Below, one piece after another: positions 54,045 through 62,323 of a DNA stretch of 64,000 nt. The notes below the pieces were generated by a model. It did not search any database, was not told the DNA's origin, and saw only the letters and a list, made by a program, of their open reading frames with translations. The translations under genes and the position numbers were made by a program. This stretch comes from Roseateles sp. XES5 (GTDB lineage Bacteria; Pseudomonadota; Alphaproteobacteria; Rhizobiales; Rhizobiaceae), in assembly GCF_020535545.1 (NCBI RefSeq), contig NZ_CP084752.1:1-64000 (forward strand), in the 5' to 3' direction. The first letter of the stretch is position 1. Every line of letters starts with the position of its first letter.

Positions 54045-56083
54045 TCGGCGAGTGGTTCACTATCGCGGAGCTTGCATCCTTGAAGCTGCCCGGCCTTCCA
54101 GATGACCAATCAGGCATCCACAAGAAGATGTTACGCGAGGGATGGCGAAACGATCCTTCGCGAGCGCGGCAATTCCCGGGAGAGACGAAGCCGGTCTGGA
54201 AGTATCGCGCCATAGTACTGCCGCGCCCGGCTCAATTGAAGCTCGCCATGATCGCGGGCGAAGAGGCCGCCCGTGCGGAGAGCCGTGAGAAGCGCAAGCG
54301 TCTGTATTGGCACGCATTCGACGCGATGACGGACGATCACCGCCAGATTTGCTACGCCCGCCTCAATGTCATCATGGACGCGGAAAAGGCCCTAGCTGGC
54401 CGCATCGCCACCTGCGACCGCGCCTCGATCGAGGAGACATTGCGCCGCGTTCTCGATCGGCATGGCGTCTCCATGTCGACCTATTACGAATGGCGCGCCC
54501 GGTTGAAAGACGTCGACCAGGAAGACTGGCTTCCGGCGCTGGCCCCGAAGTACACCGAAGACGGCGTCATTCATGAGAACCGCGCCGAGTGCCACCCGCT
54601 GGCGTGGGCGGCGCTCAAGTCGGATTTCCTTCGCCCTGAAGGCTCCGGCTTCTCCGCGTGCTATCGTCGCGTCGAGGCCGCGGCCAAGCTTCACGGCTGG
54701 TCGCCGATCCCGTCCGAGCGGGCGCTACGCCGCCGCCTCGATGCCGAGGTCGAGAAGGCCGTGCAGGTTTATGCCCGGAAGGGCAAGAAGAAGGCCGAGC
54801 AGCTTTACCCGCCGCAGGTGCGCACCAAAGACCATCTCCACGCGCTGGAGATCGTCAACACCGACGGTCACCAGCTCGACCTCTTCGTTTGGGCGCCCTG
54901 GAACGCCAAGAACCCGGTTCGCGTCATCCTGCTCGGTATCCAGGACATCTATTCCGGCAAGATCCTCTCCTGGCGGCTCGCCTCGGCCGAGACCTGGGAC
55001 GTGGTGCGCGCCTGCATCGGCGACATGATCGAAGACTTCGGGATCCCCGAGCATTTCTACATGGACAATGGCCGCGCCTTCGCCAGCAACGCGATCTCCG
55101 GCGGCGCCGCGCAGCGCAATCGCTTCAGGAAGAAAGCGAAGTCGGTGAATCGGTTTGGCATCGACGAAGACGAAGTGTCGGGCATCCTTATGAATTTCGG
55201 GATCGAGCCGCATTTCACGCGGCCGTACGCCGGCCAGTCCAAACCGATCGAGCGCGCCTGGAAGGATCTCGCCGAGGAGATCTCGAAGCACCCCTCCATG
55301 TCGGGTTGCTACACCGGCCGCAACACGAACGAGAAGCCGGAAAACTACCGCAGGCGCGCGGTGCAGCTCGACGTCCTGCAGCAGCATGTCGCCGACCGCA
55401 TCGCCGAGCACAATGCGCGTCCCGGCCGCAAGGCAGAAACCGCAAAGGGCCGGAGCTTCGACGAGACGTTTGAAGCCAGCATGAGCCACCCCACGACGAT
55501 CGTGCGTCGGGCGACCGAAGCACAGCGCGATTTCTGGCTGCTAGCCGAGAAGGTGCTGCATGCCCGCAAGGATCGCGGCGCGATCCACTACGAGAAGAAC
55601 GTCTACTGGTCCGACGCGCTCATCGAATGGGCGGGCCGGAAGGTCAAGATCCGCTTCGATCCGGATGCGCTTCATGAACCGATCAAGGTCTATGCGCCTG
55701 ACGGCCGCCTGATCTGCACCGCCCCCTGCACGGAGAAGGGCAAGTTCCGCGACGTCGAGGCGGCGAACCTACACAATCGCAACCGAAAGGCCTGGCTGAA
55801 GAGCAAGAAAACCCTCCTGGACATGGAGCGGAAGTTCTCGGCCGACGAGCTGGCCGACCTCTACAGCGTCGAAGACAAGCCCGCGCCGAAGCAGAAGATC
55901 CGGCCGGCAGTCACCCGCCTTGTCACCGGCAACCTCGCCATCGAGGCCGACGACGACGTGATGTCGGACGAGGAATTCGAGGCCGGTATCAGCGCGACCC
56001 TTTCCAAGATTTCGGGCGACAGCTCGATCATCCCATTCCGTCCGGCATCAGTCGCCGGGCGGAAGCATAGAGCCGAAAAGTAG
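54041..56083 (+). CDS. Mu-type transposase A (DDE recombinase)
   Basis: The ATG at 54041 overlaps the previous stop and gives 680 residues. The N-terminal winged-helix domain (IAELASLKLPGLPDDQSGIHKKM) would bind the internal activation site. Then come end-binding helical domains and the catalytic core with D275 (NTDGH), D342 (YMDNGRA) and E404 (KPIERAW); the D-to-D spacing of 67 equals that of MuA. The C-terminal region has a beta-barrel and a tail that should meet the B protein. It cuts and joins phage ends in transposition. Confidence 0.95.
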   Translation: MIGEWFTIAELASLKLPGLPDDQSGIHKKMLREGWRNDPSRARQFPGETKPVWKYRAIVLPRPAQLKLAMIAGEEAARAESREKRKRLYWHAFDAMTDDHRQICYARLNVIMDAEKALAGRIATCDRASIEETLRRVLDRHGVSMSTYYEWRARLKDVDQEDWLPALAPKYTEDGVIHENRAECHPLAWAALKSDFLRPEGSGFSACYRRVEAAAKLHGWSPIPSERALRRRLDAEVEKAVQVYARKGKKKAEQLYPPQVRTKDHLHALEIVNTDGHQLDLFVWAPWNAKNPVRVILLGIQDIYSGKILSWRLASAETWDVVRACIGDMIEDFGIPEHFYMDNGRAFASNAISGGAAQRNRFRKKAKSVNRFGIDEDEVSGILMNFGIEPHFTRPYAGQSKPIERAWKDLAEEISKHPSMSGCYTGRNTNEKPENYRRRAVQLDVLQQHVADRIAEHNARPGRKAETAKGRSFDETFEASMSHPTTIVRRATEAQRDFWLLAEKVLHARKDRGAIHYEKNVYWSDALIEWAGRKVKIRFDPDALHEPIKVYAPDGRLICTAPCTEKGKFRDVEAANLHNRNRKAWLKSKKTLLDMERKFSADELADLYSVEDKPAPKQKIRPAVTRLVTGNLAIEADDDVMSDEEFEAGISATLSKISGDSSIIPFRPASVAGRKHRAEK

Positions 56084-56106
56084 TGAGTACGGTTCCTGAC
56101 AAAAAA

Positions 56107-56129
56107 GCGGCCGGGGGAAACCCGGCCGC
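56107..56129 (-). terminator. leftward terminator-like hairpin between A and B genes
   Basis: A perfect nine-base stem GCGGCCGGG/CCCGGCCGC with a five-base loop is followed on the minus strand by six T residues (56106-56101). On the + strand there is no T-run. It would stop antisense transcription entering the transposase gene from the right. Confidence 0.7.
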
Positions 56130-56169
56130 ACGCAAAGCCCCTAAGGGCATCTCACAAGGAACCAATGTA

Positions 56170-57192
56170 ATGAACATGAACATGGGCGCAAGCCCGACCA
56201 CACGCTGGCCTGAACTGGAGCCATCGCCGAAGTTCCTGGCCAAACACCCCGCGGACGAAGTGGGCGTCTGGCGCAGCCTACGCTCCCGCGTCGTCGACAT
56301 CGCGGCACGAAACGCCTGGACGAAGTCCGAAACGAGCAAGCGCATCGGCATGGCCGACAGCTCGTTCTCGCTTTGGATGTCCGGCACGCTCGATGGCATT
56401 CTGGAGAACGCCAACTCCACGATCGCGCGCTGGCTGGACGCGGTCGATGACGCGGCGGATCTCGCCTCGTCCCTCCCCCGGTCGCCCGAGTTCTTCACGA
56501 CGCAGGCGGCGGCGGACATTCACAAGACGCTTCTCCTGGCGCAGACGATTTCCGGCTTCGTGACCGTCACGCTCGATGCGGGCCGCGGCAAGACGGTAGC
56601 CTGCGAGGCGTATCGCAGGATCAAGCCGCACGTCCATATGGTCACCCTTCACGAGAAGGCGACGACGGTCACCGGCGCCATGAACATGCTGGCGCGCCAG
56701 TTCGGCGTGCGCGTGTTCAATCAGGGGGAAGTCGTCGAGGCGATCGGCGAGCGTCTGAAGCGTAGCGGCAATTCCCTCCTCATCATCGACGAGGCGCAGC
56801 ATGCCGATGGCCGCGCGGTAAACCAGTTCCGCCACTTCTCCGACAAATACGACACCGGGGTCGCCCTGGTTGGCAATGCCGGGATCCGCCGGCGCATCAA
56901 CCAGGACGGCGCGAACGCCAACAGCCGTGACCAGATCGCCAGCCGGATCGACAAGAATCTGAAACGTGACCCGGGCCGCGAGGCGGACGTGCGCGCCTTC
57001 ATTGAACAGTGGGGCATCGTGGATACCGCATGCGCCCGGTTCCTCTTCGGAATCGGCATGAAGGGCGGCGCGCTCCGCCAGATCGACCGGACAATCAAGA
57101 TCGCCTGCTTTGCCGCCGGCTGCACCGCGCCCGAGTTGGAGAAAAAGCACCTGGAGGCCGCCTGGCGCAACCGCGACGTTGAGGATCTCTAA
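56170..57192 (+). CDS. Mu-type transposition protein B (AAA+ ATPase)
   Basis: The ATG at 56170, after AAGGAA, is preferred over a GTG at 56083 because the intervening DNA holds the hairpin. The 340-residue product has an N-terminal HTH (AWTKSETSKRIGMADSSFSLW) and an ATPase domain with Walker A GRGKT (138-142) and Walker B LLIIDEAQ (203-210). B selects target DNA, stimulates A and gives target immunity. Confidence 0.93.
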   Translation: MNMNMGASPTTRWPELEPSPKFLAKHPADEVGVWRSLRSRVVDIAARNAWTKSETSKRIGMADSSFSLWMSGTLDGILENANSTIARWLDAVDDAADLASSLPRSPEFFTTQAAADIHKTLLLAQTISGFVTVTLDAGRGKTVACEAYRRIKPHVHMVTLHEKATTVTGAMNMLARQFGVRVFNQGEVVEAIGERLKRSGNSLLIIDEAQHADGRAVNQFRHFSDKYDTGVALVGNAGIRRRINQDGANANSRDQIASRIDKNLKRDPGREADVRAFIEQWGIVDTACARFLFGIGMKGGALRQIDRTIKIACFAAGCTAPELEKKHLEAAWRNRDVEDL

Positions 57193-57193
57193 G

Positions 57194-57499
57194 ATGCGGC
57201 CGGCTCAATCACTCAGCATGAGCGCGGGCCTGCAGATGCTCTCCGACAACTTCGCCCCGCACTGCCGCATCGCGGACGATGAGACGATTGTCATCGACGG
57301 CAAAGGCGTCCGCTCCCTTCTCAACATCATCCGCACCCTTCGTCACCTCGCCATCCTGCAGGAGCGCGAGATCGGCGCCCTCCGGCAGTTGGAGGCCGCG
57401 CGCGAGCTTCGCCAGGTCGTGACCGGCGAACTCAAGGCGGCCGCGGAAACACTGCCGGGCGGCAATGTCATCCGGCCGGATTTCGGGGGGAAGTCGTGA
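57194..57499 (+). CDS. small unrecognised early protein
   Basis: The 101-residue product starts at ATG 57194 two bases after the B stop. It has a beta segment HCRIADDETIVIDGKGV and a long central helix rich in Leu/Arg/Glu (LLNIIRTLRHLAILQEREI). The stop overlaps the next GTG start. The function is unknown. Confidence 0.7.
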   Translation: MRPAQSLSMSAGLQMLSDNFAPHCRIADDETIVIDGKGVRSLLNIIRTLRHLAILQEREIGALRQLEAARELRQVVTGELKAAAETLPGGNVIRPDFGGKS

Positions 57500-57990
57500 T
57501 CACTTGCCGCATGATCTCCGAGGCTGTCTGCAAAGCCTACGACATCCCGCTCCTTCAGCTCTATTCCCGGCGCCGGGACGCCGGGACCGTGCTCCCGCGC
57601 CACATGGCGTGGGCGCTCGCCAGCCGCATGACCACCCACTCCTATTCCGCTATCGGACGGCTCATGGGCGGGCGTGACCACGCGTCCGTCTCGCATGGGG
57701 TCCAGCGAATTCTCGGCGCGCTCAACGACGATGAGCAGATCGCCGGAAACTACCAGGCGCTGGTCGATGCCATAGCCGTCATCGATGCCGCCGGCGAAAG
57801 GTCCGATCGCGCCGGCCTGCGCTTCAACGACATCGACCCGCTCGAAGTCGCGGAACGGATTTTGTCCGCGCCGTTCCGGGACACCCTGCCAAGCCTGGAG
57901 GAAGTCCGGGCGCTCTGCTTCGGCGTCACGCATTACGCCGCCGAGCTGGAGCGCCTGACCGATGAAAACCCGACGCCAAACAACACTTAA
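57496..57990 (+). CDS. DnaA domain IV-like DNA-binding protein
   Basis: The start is a GTG overlapping the previous stop (GTGA). The 164-residue product closely follows the C-terminal DNA-binding domain of DnaA: RRRDAGTVLPRHMAWALASRM, then SAIGRLMGGRDHASVSHGVQRI, with the GGRDH box that reads DnaA boxes. The AAA+ domain is absent, so it could occupy DnaA-box-like sites without ATP control. The rest (about 75-164) is helical and unrecognised. Confidence 0.85.
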   Translation: MITCRMISEAVCKAYDIPLLQLYSRRRDAGTVLPRHMAWALASRMTTHSYSAIGRLMGGRDHASVSHGVQRILGALNDDEQIAGNYQALVDAIAVIDAAGERSDRAGLRFNDIDPLEVAERILSAPFRDTLPSLEEVRALCFGVTHYAAELERLTDENPTPNNT

Positions 57991-58004
57991 AGGAACCTCC
58001 GAAC

Positions 58005-58541
58005 ATGAAAGCTGCAGCAAAGAAGAAATCAAGATCGCAGGCCCTCGCGCGGGTGCCGCAGACACGCGAGGACGCCGTCTTCGCGATCGGCCGCATCGGT
58101 ACCCTCCGGCGCGAGATCCAGCGCCTGCGCGCCGACGCGGACGAAACGATCCGCACCGCCGGCGAGAAATACGAGAAGGGCACCGCCGATCTCGCGGCAG
58201 AGCTGGCCGAGCATGAACAGGGCGTGCAGGCCTATTGCGAGGCCCGGCGCCTGGAACTCACCCAGGACGGCAAGGTCAAGTATCACGAATTCGGAACCGG
58301 CCGCGTCAACTGGAAGCTCCGGCCTCCGAAGGTCACCATCCGCGCCGTCGAGGCAGTCATTGAGGCCTGCAAGAAGGTCGGCTTTGCGCAGTTCGTGCGC
58401 ACGAAGGAAGAGATCAACAAGGACGCCATGCTCGCAGATGCGGACAAGGCACGCCTCATTGCCGGCGTCACGATCTCCTCTGCAGGCGAAGAGTTCTTGA
58501 TCGAGCCGGCCGAGCTGGAAAGCTCGCTCGGGAAGGCGTGA
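58005..58541 (+). CDS. gam: Gam-family host-nuclease inhibitor
   Basis: The 178-residue product starts after AGGAACC and matches Mu Gam: TREDAVFAIGRIGTLRREIQRL coiled coil, then TGRVNWKLRPPKVTIRAVEAVIEACK and FVRTKEEINKDAMLADADKA. Gam is a Ku-like dimer that binds DNA ends and protects linear phage DNA from RecBCD/AddAB-type exonucleases. Confidence 0.93.
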   Translation: MKAAAKKKSRSQALARVPQTREDAVFAIGRIGTLRREIQRLRADADETIRTAGEKYEKGTADLAAELAEHEQGVQAYCEARRLELTQDGKVKYHEFGTGRVNWKLRPPKVTIRAVEAVIEACKKVGFAQFVRTKEEINKDAMLADADKARLIAGVTISSAGEEFLIEPAELESSLGKA

Positions 58542-58551
58542 GGGCGAACCC

Positions 58552-58713
58552 ATGGAGAAGGTTTTCGTCACCTGCCTCGTCCTCTTCCCCGGCACCCTTT
58601 GCGTCGTCGCCTCTGTGATCCTCGCGTTCAAGGGCGTGACCGGCTGGGGTTGGTTCCTCATTCTCGGCACCATCATGGTTATGGCGGTGTCGTATGGGGG
58701 AGACGGACCATGA
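58552..58713 (+). CDS. small two-span membrane protein
   Basis: A 53-residue frame starts at ATG 58552 and its stop overlaps the next start (ATGA). It has two hydrophobic segments, VFVTCLVLFPGTLCVVASVI and FLILGTIMVMAVSY, separated by a short loop. It is too short for the usual gene callers but the overlap supports it. The function is unknown. Confidence 0.6.
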   Translation: MEKVFVTCLVLFPGTLCVVASVILAFKGVTGWGWFLILGTIMVMAVSYGGDGP

Positions 58714-58955
58714 GCGCCGCCGCTACCGAACTCCTCGTCGTCTATTGGGAGTGGACCGAAGAAACCAAACATGCCGGTCACCGCTTTTGGGCAGCACACG
58801 CTACCGAGAACGACGGGCGGCTCCGCGACTGGCCGCAGACGGGGCTTCGCCCGCTCGGGGCCTCGAAGGTCACCGTCACGGTAGGCGAAGGGCTGGACCT
58901 GCTGGCATCCGCTGCGGCCGCCAGTGCGCCGAACGGAGGGCGCGACGATGTCTGA
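58710..58955 (+). CDS. small unrecognised prophage protein
   Basis: The 81-residue product begins MSAAATELLVVYWEWTEETK. It has aromatic residues in the first half and an Ala-rich tail. It overlaps both neighbours (four and eight bases). Confidence 0.6.
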   Translation: MSAAATELLVVYWEWTEETKHAGHRFWAAHATENDGRLRDWPQTGLRPLGASKVTVTVGEGLDLLASAAAASAPNGGRDDV

Positions 58956-59385
58956 CAATCCGCACCCCACGTGGATCATCACCCAAGAGCCCGGCATGGT
59001 GCCGATGCGGAAGGGGCCATTCTTCAACACGATGATGGTCGACGACTTTTTGCGAGAGGCCTATCGGCACCATCCCCTTATTGTCTGCACCGTCATCACA
59101 CTCGAAAACGGCGACAACACCTGGTGGCCGGAGAGTGGTTACGAATGGCTCGACATCAACGGGGATCGCAGACGCAGGCACCCCCGGAAAGACAGGGCCG
59201 AAGTCCTCTCCAGCACGAAAGCCGTTCCCGTTGACGCCACGGCGGCAATGATCGCTGCGGCAATAGCCGTTGACTGGAGCGGCGAAGACGAAACTGCCGT
59301 CGCACACAACGTTTGGCACGCCATGGTCGCAGCAGCCCCAACGGCTTCAAAGGCGGTCTCCATAGCAGCGAACGGGGGCGAGTGA
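58948..59385 (+). CDS. unrecognised prophage protein
   Basis: The ATG at 58948 gives 145 residues beginning MSDNPHPTWIITQEPGMVPM. A strand-rich first half (VCTVITLENGDNTWWPESGYEWLDING) is followed by an Ala-rich helix. Overlaps of eight and one bases with the neighbours support coupled translation. Confidence 0.65.
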   Translation: MSDNPHPTWIITQEPGMVPMRKGPFFNTMMVDDFLREAYRHHPLIVCTVITLENGDNTWWPESGYEWLDINGDRRRRHPRKDRAEVLSSTKAVPVDATAAMIAAAIAVDWSGEDETAVAHNVWHAMVAAAPTASKAVSIAANGGE

Positions 59386-59597
59386 TGCGCTACTTCGAGC
59401 AGCTCCGCATCGGCTGGATCATCGAGAGCATCGAGATTTTCGGCTTCATCAACCGCAGCCACGTCAGCAAGAAATTTGGCGTCACCCAGCAGGTGGCGTC
59501 CAGCGACTTCGGCAAGGTCCAGAAACTGCACCCGCACCTGATGCGCTACGACACCAGCGCCAAGTGCTATTTCCTGAAGGACGGCACCAATGGCTAA
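59385..59597 (+). CDS. small winged-helix-like protein
   Basis: The 70-residue product starts at ATG 59385 (TGATG overlap). RIGWIIESIEIFGFINRSHVSKKFGVTQQVASSDFGKV has the form of an HTH/winged helix. It is probably a DNA-binding regulator. Confidence 0.7.
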   Translation: MRYFEQLRIGWIIESIEIFGFINRSHVSKKFGVTQQVASSDFGKVQKLHPHLMRYDTSAKCYFLKDGTNG

Positions 59598-60153
59598 GCT
59601 CACACATCAGCAGAAGCTCGATGCGCTCGCCTACCGCTTTTACCAGGGCGCCGCATGGGAGCCGAAGGCCGGCGATTTCTACACCACCAGCCGCGCCGAC
59701 CTCGAACTCTATCAAGTGGTCTCGGTTGAAGGCGGCGTTGTCCGCACGCGCTTTACAGAGGGCTCCGACGCCATCGCGGAATGGCCCGAAGGCGAATTCC
59801 TGACCGGCGGCTTCGGCCCGAAGCGCGTCTTCGTGCCGGAATGGGTAATCTGCGCAAATCAGCCAGTAGAGCAACAGTTGTCGGGTGACATCCTTGCCGA
59901 ACTGGTGCGAGCCCGCACCAAGTTTCCTGGGAAGAACGCGACATTCGCCGCCCTCGTCGAGGAAGTGGGCGAACTAGCAACCGCAACATTTGAAGAGGGT
60001 CGCGAGCGCGTTCGGAAGGAAGCAGTTCAGGTTGCCGTTATGGCAATGCGCATGGTGCTGGATGGCGATCACACCTTTGACGACTGGCGGGCGACCAAGG
60101 GCCTTGACGCTCTTGTCGCCCCAGAAGCCAACGGAGGCCCCGACCATGGCTAA
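59590..60153 (+). CDS. MazG-like nucleotide pyrophosphohydrolase fusion
   Basis: The 187-residue product has an N-terminal beta-rich region (FYTTSRADLELYQVVSVEGG) and, from about residue 95, a MazG-like helical domain with VEEVGELATATFEEG and KEAVQVAVMAMRMVLDGD, in which the acidic residues fit the metal-binding EExxE...ExxD pattern. Phage MazG-like enzymes hydrolyse nucleotide triphosphates or alarmone-type signals. Whether this one is active is not known. Confidence 0.75.
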   Translation: MAKLTHQQKLDALAYRFYQGAAWEPKAGDFYTTSRADLELYQVVSVEGGVVRTRFTEGSDAIAEWPEGEFLTGGFGPKRVFVPEWVICANQPVEQQLSGDILAELVRARTKFPGKNATFAALVEEVGELATATFEEGRERVRKEAVQVAVMAMRMVLDGDHTFDDWRATKGLDALVAPEANGGPDHG

Positions 60154-60469
60154 ACGCGGTCAACTCACCGACGCCATCCGTCACAAAATGGAGACCTTCC
60201 TTGGTCGCCCAACCTCACTCGGGGAACTGCACTTCATCCCGTACCTGCAATACGTGATGGTCAATGACCAGGTTATAGATCCGAAAAAGATCAACCGCGA
60301 GGAGCGCGATATCCTCAGCCTCCTCCGCAAGGCGGGCCACATCGAGGGCGGGGCGTCCGGCCTTGCGGTCACGCGCGAGTACTTCGCGTTCATGTGTGAC
60401 GTCCTGTTCGACGCATATGTGGCTTTCGAGGAAGCGGACGCCACAGCAGCGGGTGGCACCGATGGCTAA
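60146..60469 (+). CDS. unrecognised prophage protein
   Basis: The ATG at 60146 gives 107 residues beginning MAKRGQLTDAIRHKMETFLG. It is helical, with a LLRKAGHIEGGASGLAVTREYF segment that resembles a winged-helix recognition region. It overlaps both neighbours by eight bases. Confidence 0.65.
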   Translation: MAKRGQLTDAIRHKMETFLGRPTSLGELHFIPYLQYVMVNDQVIDPKKINREERDILSLLRKAGHIEGGASGLAVTREYFAFMCDVLFDAYVAFEEADATAAGGTDG

Positions 60470-60743
60470 CGTCGTCTGCTATCGCTCCGGTGAAGTGTTT
60501 GTCGCCCGCCGCGTGCCAAAAGGTACGATCAAGGTCGTCGCCGGCCACGGCAAGCGCCTGAAGCGCGTGCTCCTGGTCGAGGCGCGTCACGCCTATGACG
60601 GGAGCACTCTCCTCGTGCCAGGCGTGCCGGAAGCGCAGACCGACCTTCAGGCGATGTTTGCGGTCAAGGCATTCGAGCAGCGCCTGTTGAAGGCCCTCGC
60701 GGCCGGCCCCCATCGTAGAGCGCGGGGGGGTAGACTGATATGA
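60462..60743 (+). CDS. unrecognised small basic protein
   Basis: The 93-residue product begins MANVVCYRSGEVFVARRVPK. It has beta strands in the first half and an Arg-rich C-terminus. The stop overlaps the next start as ATGA. Confidence 0.6.
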   Translation: MANVVCYRSGEVFVARRVPKGTIKVVAGHGKRLKRVLLVEARHAYDGSTLLVPGVPEAQTDLQAMFAVKAFEQRLLKALAAGPHRRARGGRLI

Positions 60744-60988
60744 CGCTCCTGCCTCCATCCTTCACGATGGGTTTTGCCGTCGTCACGCCGCGCGGCGCGA
60801 TCCTCGGCCATAGCTACCGCGAGACATCGGCCGAGGCGATCGCGGCCGTGGCGAATGGCGCCTGGGATCGCCTGTCCGCAGACGGCTACACCGTCCAGCT
60901 CGTCTACGCGCGGATCTTCATCCCCCACTACTTCCCCACCAAGCCCGAAACCCAACAGCCCGAATCCCAATCGGAGGAGACCCCATGA
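60740..60988 (+). CDS. unrecognised small prophage protein
   Basis: The 82-residue product begins MTLLPPSFTMGFAVVTPRGA and ends in a Pro/Gln/Glu-rich tail. It is coupled by four-base overlaps to genes on both sides. Confidence 0.6.
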   Translation: MTLLPPSFTMGFAVVTPRGAILGHSYRETSAEAIAAVANGAWDRLSADGYTVQLVYARIFIPHYFPTKPETQQPESQSEETP

Positions 60989-61635
60989 CCCTCGTCGGCC
61001 GTATCCATGCCGCTGCCAAGCTCGCCGGCCTCGATGACGACACCCGCCGCGCCAAGCTGGCCAACATCGTCGGCAAGGCCTCCACCAAGGAAATGACCGA
61101 GGCCGAGCAGCGGCGCGTGCTGCAGGTGTTCGAGAACGAAGGTTACGCCTCGAGGAAACCTGCCCGCGTCGACGGCCGGACGAAAAAGCTTCCCTTCGAC
61201 GGCAAGTATGTCCCGAAAATGCGGGCGCTCTGGATCGCCCTCTACAATCTCGGCGTCATCGATGACCGCCGCGACAGCGCCATTGAGGCCTTCGCGCTCG
61301 GGCGCCAGGTGCCCGGCCTGACCGACGTGCGTTTCATCCATCGCCATGTCGACGGGCAATCGGTCGTCGAGGGCATGAAATCCATGCTCACCCGCGCCGG
61401 CGTCGACTTCGCCGACCGCAAGCCCTGCCCGGACTACGCCCTGAAGCACGGCTACAAGGTCGCCCTGGCGCAATGGGCGATGCTCTGCCCGGCGGCCGCG
61501 GGCGACTTTTGGCTCGTCGTCACCGATCTCGTTGGCCGCGAGGGGACCTATCGAGACATGACCGATCAGGAATGGATCGTCGTCATGAACGAATTCGGCG
61601 GCCGAATCCGCCGGCGGAAGGCGGGCCGGAAGTGA
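60985..61635 (+). CDS. gemA: GemA-like regulatory protein (DUF1018)
   Basis: The 216-residue product has the Mu gp16/GemA layout: LVGRIHAAAKLAGLDDDTRRAKL, then KMRALWIALYNLGVIDDR and a WMxxP-type central region, followed by a helical domain (VRFIHRHVDGQSVVEGMKSML). In Mu, GemA affects host gene expression and DNA topology. It overlaps the next GTG start. Confidence 0.88.
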   Translation: MTLVGRIHAAAKLAGLDDDTRRAKLANIVGKASTKEMTEAEQRRVLQVFENEGYASRKPARVDGRTKKLPFDGKYVPKMRALWIALYNLGVIDDRRDSAIEAFALGRQVPGLTDVRFIHRHVDGQSVVEGMKSMLTRAGVDFADRKPCPDYALKHGYKVALAQWAMLCPAAAGDFWLVVTDLVGREGTYRDMTDQEWIVVMNEFGGRIRRRKAGRK

Positions 61636-61835
61636 GCGATCGCAGCAAGCCCGATATCGGCGCCCTTACGGCGATCCTCGACGCGGCGGAAGCCAAGGTC
61701 GAGGACGCCATGCATGCGCTCGACGCCGCCGTTGCTGGCCTTGCCGTGCTGGTCGGCCCGCTGGCGGCGGCGCACGCCTGTGCGCTTGCAGCCCTCGACC
61801 TGTCCAAGCAGGCCGAAAAGGAAGGCCGGCTTTGA
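61632..61835 (+). CDS. small Ala-rich helical protein
   Basis: A 67-residue product from a GTG at 61632 overlapping the gemA stop. The helix ILDAAEAKVEDAMHALDAAVAGLAVLVG is amphipathic. It overlaps the next TTG start. The function is unknown. Confidence 0.6.
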   Translation: MSDRSKPDIGALTAILDAAEAKVEDAMHALDAAVAGLAVLVGPLAAAHACALAALDLSKQAEKEGRL

Positions 61836-62227
61836 CGAACAACGCGCTTCCCGATCGAGCCTGGATGACGCCGCTCCTCAACCGGATCGCCGACGTGGCC
61901 GGCGAACGGGCGGCGCTGATCCTCGGCCGCGAACGGGCGTGCGAGAAAGTGTACATCCCTGATACCGTGACGCCCGATCACTGGCTGGCGGGTCTGGTGG
62001 GCCTGGAAGCCGCCGTCGCGATCGCCGCCAGCTTCGGCGGACAGAAACTTGAGATTCCGCCGGCGATCGGCGGCGACAAGCGGCGCCGAGCGGCGACCAT
62101 TGCCGAAATGATCGACAAAGGGTATTCAACAAACCAGATCGCGCGCACGCTCGGCGTTGCGCACACGACGGTCAAGCGGCATCGGCGCTATCAGCCCCGC
62201 GACGATGACCAAGGGAGCCTTTTCTAA
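61832..62227 (+). CDS. Mor-like transcription activator
   Basis: Translation is assigned from a TTG overlapping the previous stop, giving 131 residues. The N-terminal half resembles Mor/C dimerisation (LLNRIADVAGERAALILGRE, then VYIPDTV). The C-terminal MIDKGYSTNQIARTLGVAHTTVKRHRR is a clear HTH. In Mu, Mor activates the middle promoter; the 96-base spacer after this gene is the likely target before the lysis module. Confidence 0.8.
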   Translation: MTNNALPDRAWMTPLLNRIADVAGERAALILGRERACEKVYIPDTVTPDHWLAGLVGLEAAVAIAASFGGQKLEIPPAIGGDKRRRAATIAEMIDKGYSTNQIARTLGVAHTTVKRHRRYQPRDDDQGSLF

Positions 62228-62323
62228 GGTTCGGGCGGCCGTTTGGCCCCCTTACGGCTTTAAGCCAAATTCCAGAAATTCAGCCCTGATGCGGGGTCGT
62301 CGTGACCCCTGACGGGGGCCTTC

